A DNA stretch of 64,000 nucleotides from Arion vulgaris (lineage: Eukaryota > Mollusca > Gastropoda > Stylommatophora > Arionidae): contig CM036775.1 of assembly GCA_020796225.1 (NCBI GenBank), forward strand, positions 3,752,393 through 3,816,392. The letters are read 5' to 3'. The notes below the pieces were generated by a model. That model was not told where the DNA came from, did no database searches, and was given only the letters and a program-made list of their open reading frames with translations. The position numbers and the translations under genes were made by a program. Shown one piece after another: positions 59,521 through 64,000 of the stretch. Each line of letters begins with the position of its first letter. Position 1 is the stretch's first letter.

Positions 59521-61012
59521 ACAGATCTGGTTGAAGGAAATTTGTTGATGCTGTATGCTTCAAGTGAAGAATATAATTATAGAGGGAGACATCCCAACAA
59601 ATGTACCTCTGAAGTAAATGTCCAGACAGATCTGGTTGAAGGAAATTTGTTGATGCTGTATGCTTCAAGTGAAGAATATAATTATAGAGGGAGACATCCC
59701 AACAAATGTACCTCTGAAGTAAATGTCCAGACAGATCTGGTTGTAGGAAATTTGTTGATGCCGTATGCTTCAAGTGAAGAATATAATTATAGAGGGAGAC
59801 ATCACAACAAATGTACCTCTGAAGTAAATGTCCAGACAGATCTGGTTGAAGGAAATTTGTTGATGCCGTATGCTTCAAGTGAAGAATATAATTATAGAGG
59901 GAGACATCACAACAAATGTACCTCTGAAGTAAATGTCCAGACAGATCTGGTTGAAGGAAATTTGTTGATGTTGTATGCTTCAAATGAAGAATATAATTAT
60001 AGAGAGAGACATCACAACAAATGTACTTCTGAAGTAAATGTCCAGACAGATCTGGTTGAAGGAAATTTGTTGATGTCGTATGCTTCAAGTGAAGAATATA
60101 ATTATAGAGAGAGACATCACAACAAATGTACCTCTGAAGTAAATGTCCAGACAGATCTGGTTGAAGGAAATTTGTTGATGCTGTATGCTTCAAGTGAAGA
60201 ATATAATTATAGAGGGAGACATCCCAACAAATGTACCTCTGAAGTAAATGTCCAGACAGATCTGGTTGAAGGAAATTTGTTGATGCTGTATGCTTCAAGT
60301 GAAGAATATAATTATAGAGGGAGACATCCCAACAAATGTACCTCTGAAGTAAATGTCCAGACAGATCTGGTTGAAGGAAATTTGTTGATGCCGTATGCTT
60401 CAAGTGAAGAATATAATTATAGAGGGAGACATCCCAACAAATGTACCTCTGAAGTTTTTTTTTTTTTTTCTTTTCTTTCGTCCGCTTTCAACTCAGGCGA
60501 AGTTTCATCTCTGAAACTGATTTTTGCGTGAAAATCCGTTTGTTTTCAATTTCTTACAATGGCAGCAGCGTGCACATTGTAAATTACTTACACTGGCAGC
60601 CGTGTGCTCAATGTACTCGTAATTAGTATTCCCTCGCCATAAAGGCAGATTTTCTCCGACTTCAGAGGTACTCACGTTATCGTCCTGAGTAAGACCAGGG
60701 ACTCGAACAAATGCCGGACAGTAGGTTCGAACCCGAGCTATGAGGCGTCTCACAGCTAGCAGGCCGAGCTACTATCAACTACTCTAGGCAGTCCCCCTAC
60801 CTCTGAAGTAAATGTCCAGACAGATCTGGTTGTAGGAAATTTGTTGATGCCGTATGCTTCAAGTGAAGAATATAATTATAGAGGGAGACATCACAACAAA
60901 TGTACCTCTGAAGTAAATGTCCAGACAGATCTGGTTGAAGGAAATTTGTTGATGTCGTATGCTTCAAATGAAGAATATAATTATAGAGAGAGACATCACA
61001 ACAAATGTACCC
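59521..61012. repeat. 105-bp minisatellite (about 11 copies) split by SINE-F
   Basis: The unit is ACAGATCTGGTTGAAGGAAA, then TTTGTTGATGCTGTATGCTT, then a spacer with GAATATAATTATAGAGGGAG. It starts in the LINE end seen once at 50690-50730. Since 105 = 35 codons, a 329-codon plus-strand frame and a 295-codon minus-strand frame stay open without being genes. Confidence 0.95.
60455..60797 (-). mobile_element. SINE-F copy (minus) inside the 105-bp array, 11-bp TSD
   Basis: It is flanked by TACCTCTGAAG (60444-60454, 60798-60808), which is array sequence, so it inserted after the array formed. The T-rich start is about 15 nt long. Confidence 0.95.
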
Positions 61013-61375
61013 CTGCAGTCATAGAAGACATTAGAATATGGCAAGGTACATCAATAAAAGGAAAGGTCCGCACAAAATCAGAGCGCCCTGGTTACGCCTG
61101 AATTCATAGCGGGTGAATGCAATTAGAGGAATCCTGGCAAAATTGAACGGAGGAAGAATGTGATGAAGATGGATTCAGGATTTGACAGATCATGACAGCG
61201 GAGGTGAGACGTCTGGCTTATGAGACGGAGAGAGATTCTGAAGAACTGTTAGGATTGTAAAGTTCTGTTGAGGACAAGCTATTGGACGATATAATATACT
61301 TGTTCAAGGATATGTTTGATAAATATACACATATATTATTTGATATGTACATATGTTGTTTTATAGAACCAAAAA

Positions 61376-62015
61376 TGTGAGCCTATGTGGCATAGAGGTA
61401 ATATACTTACCTCTCACACCAAAGGTATTTGGTTTGTTCCTCATGTGGAGATTCTTCTTCTCTTCCACCATTTACTTCTTTATAGAAGTGTTGGATGGGA
61501 GGAGGGGGGATGTGTAATGATCTTGTGTGTGCTTGTTCTAATGCACTTTGTAAGCTGTTATTAATTTTCTTAACTGTTCTTGGTGTCATCACTCCATCTT
61601 TTGCATGGTCTTCCTCTTGATATGTACTCGTTATACACTTTAAGTGTCTTTCAGTGGTAGTCGATACCAGAGCATTCTTGCCAGGTGTCCAAACCATGTA
61701 ATCTGTTCTTTTATGAAACCCTGTGGAGTTATCAAAATATTTTACCAGAGATTTCTGATCTTAATGTAGGTGAGATCAAGCTCCCAGTTAAAAATCTAGA
61801 AGAGCAGGCTGGAAAGCGGCTGCCCGACAAAATTCGTTAAAAATATTAAAAAGTCCTACAATATATTTTCACCATCTCCAAAATTACATCGGAGGCTCTC
61901 GCCGGCGCTACGGAGTTCATGCACTGTAGCTGAGATCTTCCTGTGTAAGAAAGAGATCAGAGCACACATGGTTACTCACCAAAGTGAAATGATGATGTTC
62001 CTATCAATCAATGAA
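61376..62015 (+). mobile_element. SINE-C copy with a minus-strand LINE end inside
   Basis: The head GCCTATGTGGCATAGAGGTA lies at 61382, and GTAGGTGAGATCAAGCTCCC to a CAAT tail at 61770-62015. A LINE end (minus; HLKCITSTYQEEDHAKDGVM) fills 61450-61725. Confidence 0.82.
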
Positions 62016-62560
62016 TCAAACTAGTAACAGTAATATTTACATAACATAATAACAAGTAATAATAATGTGTCATCTACATATAACTAGAACGATTTATCAT
62101 TTTTTGATTGTAGCAATTTTAGTGTAAGTACATCACATCCATCGTGATGGAGATTACAGTCAGGAAGGAATGAAAATCATTGCATATCACTTACAGGACT
62201 TCGTCATCAACCACAGTAAACGAGTCGCCAAATTTTCTAGGCACTGCTTATAAGTTCAGTAGTTTCTCTCTGGTGATCACCGCTTAAACTGATGTATCAG
62301 ATTTCCTCATAAATTCTGCTGTTGTTTTTAGGAACTCCATCCCTCTGTACAGCTTCTCATTTAGCTCCGTATTTTCTGGCCAGATTTTGTTTCTCAGGCC
62401 TGCTAGTAGTGGGCAGTCTTGCAGTAGGTGCTCTGCCGTCATGTCCGCCTTCTCGCGTTCAGTAGTTTGATAATGTTTTTTGAACGGTGAGGTCTATTTT
62501 TACTGTTTGTAAAAATCCACAGGAACAATGATCGGGCTCACAACCGCTTAAGCTACAGAC
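62016..62560 (-). mobile_element. SINE-E copy (minus) split by a LINE/J-type tail
   Basis: SINE-E (minus) lies at 62165-62270 and 62460-62560. Between them is TCTGGTGATCACCGCTTAAA to GGCAGTCTTGCAGTAGGTGC, the reverse of the GAGAGA-tailed LINE end (KIW-type, LQDCP). Confidence 0.75.
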
Positions 62561-62905
62561 GACAATGAGGAAGGAATATTCACTTGAAATAATGTCTATA
62601 TATTTACTATTTTCTTGTACATTTTAAAAAATACCATCCGACTGATTTTAGTGCCTCTGACTGATTTTTGCATGAAGTCTTGCTTTCATTATAATCAGTG
62701 TCCCTCTCCATTCAGGCAAGCCTTACTCCTAACTTTAGAGGTACTTGTAATTTAGATCCCTAAAGTAAAGGATCTTGGTTTCTTGTAGTCCAACAATGCA
62801 CTGTCAGTACACCAATAAGTTTAGGCCTCTACTTTTCGCAAAGTTTAGGTTCTCGGCACAAACCACCCAGATCACAAAGAGTGGTTAACTTGATTGATAA
62901 GAACA
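62561..62905. other. Unclassified sequence
   Basis: Nothing is recognised apart from CTGATTTTTGCATGAAGTCT, a weak SINE-F-like match near 62660-62760, and a short tail (CACCCAGATCACAAAGAGTGG, 62864-62885) repeated at 63722. Confidence 0.45.
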
Positions 62906-62914
62906 AAAGCCACC

Positions 62915-63045
62915 CAAGTGGTTGCAGGGCCCAAATTGGGGTGTAAAGAATACAACCACTGTTACCTGCCATGCATGTCGTAAAGAGGCGACTAAGGAGG
63001 TTTGGATGAAATCGAATGCAGACGTCAAAGCCATCATCAATGAAA
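62915..63045 (+). mobile_element. SINE-B/J head fragment
   Basis: CACCCAAGTGGTTGCAGGGC, CCAAATTGGGGTGTAAAGAA, then GACTAAGGAGGTTTGGATGA. It joins directly to the RNase H frame. Confidence 0.75.
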
Positions 63046-63740
63046 ATTGCAATGCAGACGACGTTGTGATCTACACGGATGGATCGGTAGTTCGTCACGA
63101 AAAGTCTGCATGGGCCTTCTCTGCAAGCTGATGTGGCAGAATGGTCAAGGAAGCCAGTGGTGCATTCAGTATGACAACAAGTAGCATGACAATGGAGGTA
63201 CTGGCGGTGACCAATGCACTACTCTGGCTAGAGTCACAAAACTACACTCATGCGTGCATTTTGAGTGACTCATTGAGTATGATCCGAAAGGTGGAGGCCG
63301 GTTCGGTGCGCAGGCAATGGACTGAATCACTACAGGCATCAACAATTTGCAGAATTACACTTGTCTTTGTTCCGGGGCACATGGGTGTCGTTGGCAATGA
63401 GAGAGCAGACAGACTGGCTGGCTCTGCCGCTATATCAGAGGGCCAGCCAATGGACAGAGCTGACGTCGTGAACGCCTTCATAGAGCGTGGCCGCAGAGAA
63501 GACCTTCATCTAAACCAATCCACGTCAACTACTAGATTGTGAGAACTGGGTGTGAAGATTGGTGTGGCAAGAAAAGAACGGTACAACAGGTATACGAGTC
63601 GGCTCATCAATCAAAATAGAACTGGTACGGCCAGTCGCTGGATGCTGTTGGAGATATTGCGAAGGAGATCGGAGCACCTATGGACATGTCCGAGTGCAAT
63701 GAAGATATTCCAAACTGAAACCACCCAGATCACAAAGAGT
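63045..63740 (+). pseudogene. LINE RNase H domain and ORF2 end, nearly intact
   Basis: One reading frame carries the full RNase HI-like core: DVVIYTDGS (first Asp), TMEVLAVTNALLWLES (Glu), CILSDSLSM (second Asp) and VPGHMGVVGNERADRLAGSA (last Asp). GQPMDRADVVNAFIERG and LINQNRTGTASRWMLLEIL follow. Two in-frame stops, at 63129 and 63540, break it. RNase H removes RNA from the RNA/DNA hybrid during retrotransposition. Fragments of the same family lie at 29.6, 35.5, 44.8, 55.9 and 58.6 kb. Confidence 0.88.
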
Positions 63741-64000
63741 GGTTAACTTGATTGATAAGAACAAACGCAAACAAGCAACAGTTATACAAATGAAGGAGTT
63801 GTACCAGTTGGAAGAAACCATTGGAAATTTTGGGCATCACTGCTAGGACTCTTGGATGAAGTTTCCGAATCGAAATTGTCTGAACTTGCAAAGATATTAC
63901 CATTACTTCCGGATCTATTTTTGTTGAGATCTGTAGTAGTAGTAGTTGTCTGTAGTAGTTGTGGTGGCTTCCACTAGGATCTGCCAATCTTCTTGATGAT
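63741..64000. other. Window end, unclassified
   Basis: It starts in a LINE/SINE tail (CACAAAGAGTGG, 63735) and includes a short GTAGTAGTAGTAG stretch near 63935. No further feature is seen. Confidence 0.4.

Noticed and set aside
59542..60531. 329-codon frame as a 35-residue repeat protein
   Set aside because: The period 105 is divisible by 3, and both strands are open. It grows out of a LINE 3' end and is cut by a SINE, with no promoter or splice context.
63141..63542. Host RNase H gene
   Set aside because: It lacks introns and a start context, is repeated many times in the window as fragments, and is followed by LINE tail codons.

Overview
The window is one strand of an invertebrate animal nuclear genome. 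It carries most of one host gene on the + strand, a fibroblast-growth-factor-receptor-like (FGFR) receptor tyrosine kinase. Fifteen exons with consensus splice sites run from 172 to 48212. In order they encode a signal peptide, two Ig domains, a transmembrane segment, a juxtamembrane segment and a complete tyrosine kinase domain. A very short C-tail ends a few residues after a Y-L-E-V motif. I infer a lophotrochozoan, perhaps a mollusc, from the RNase-H-bearing LINEs and the dense tRNA-like SINE mix, but the sequence does not prove the phylum. Phases of neighbouring exons agree, and the spliced product would be about 680 residues. The one defect is a reading-frame break inside exon 5.

The introns are packed with repeats. 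There are at least ten SINE families (local names SINE-A to SINE-K; not database names), many 5'-truncated LINE ends on both strands, hAT-like elements with 8-bp target-site duplications (TSDs), a TTAA-flanked piggyBac-like dimer, and foldback sequences. Several insertions are nested with exact TSDs, so their order can be read. The best case is a single SINE-C copy at 14765-20507, split by a LINE fragment, SINE-B copies and a SINE-A.

The most unusual feature is about two dozen tandem arrays. For many of them the single-copy parent sequence is visible in the same window. Arrays were seeded inside LINE coding ends (11.2, 13.1, 15-19, 28.6, 40.0, 59.5 kb), inside SINEs (0.5, 33.0, 42.9 kb), at an inverted-repeat element end (44.1 kb), and on the FGFR gene's own 5' splice sites (27.74, 37.26-39.18, 39.31 kb). 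The long open frames over these arrays are by-products of periodicity, not genes.

Layout: 1-14.5 kb, exon 1 and a large intron 1 of nested SINE, hAT and LINE debris; 14.5-27.6 kb, Ig exons 2-5 separated by the 4.2-kb 23-bp minisatellite, a TAG microsatellite and a 40-bp array; 27.6-34.3 kb, transmembrane, juxtamembrane and N-lobe exons; 35.8-45.8 kb, remaining kinase exons among arrays; 48.2 kb, last exon; 48.2-64 kb, 3' flank of arrays and LINE/SINE remnants, ending in a nearly open LINE RNase H domain.
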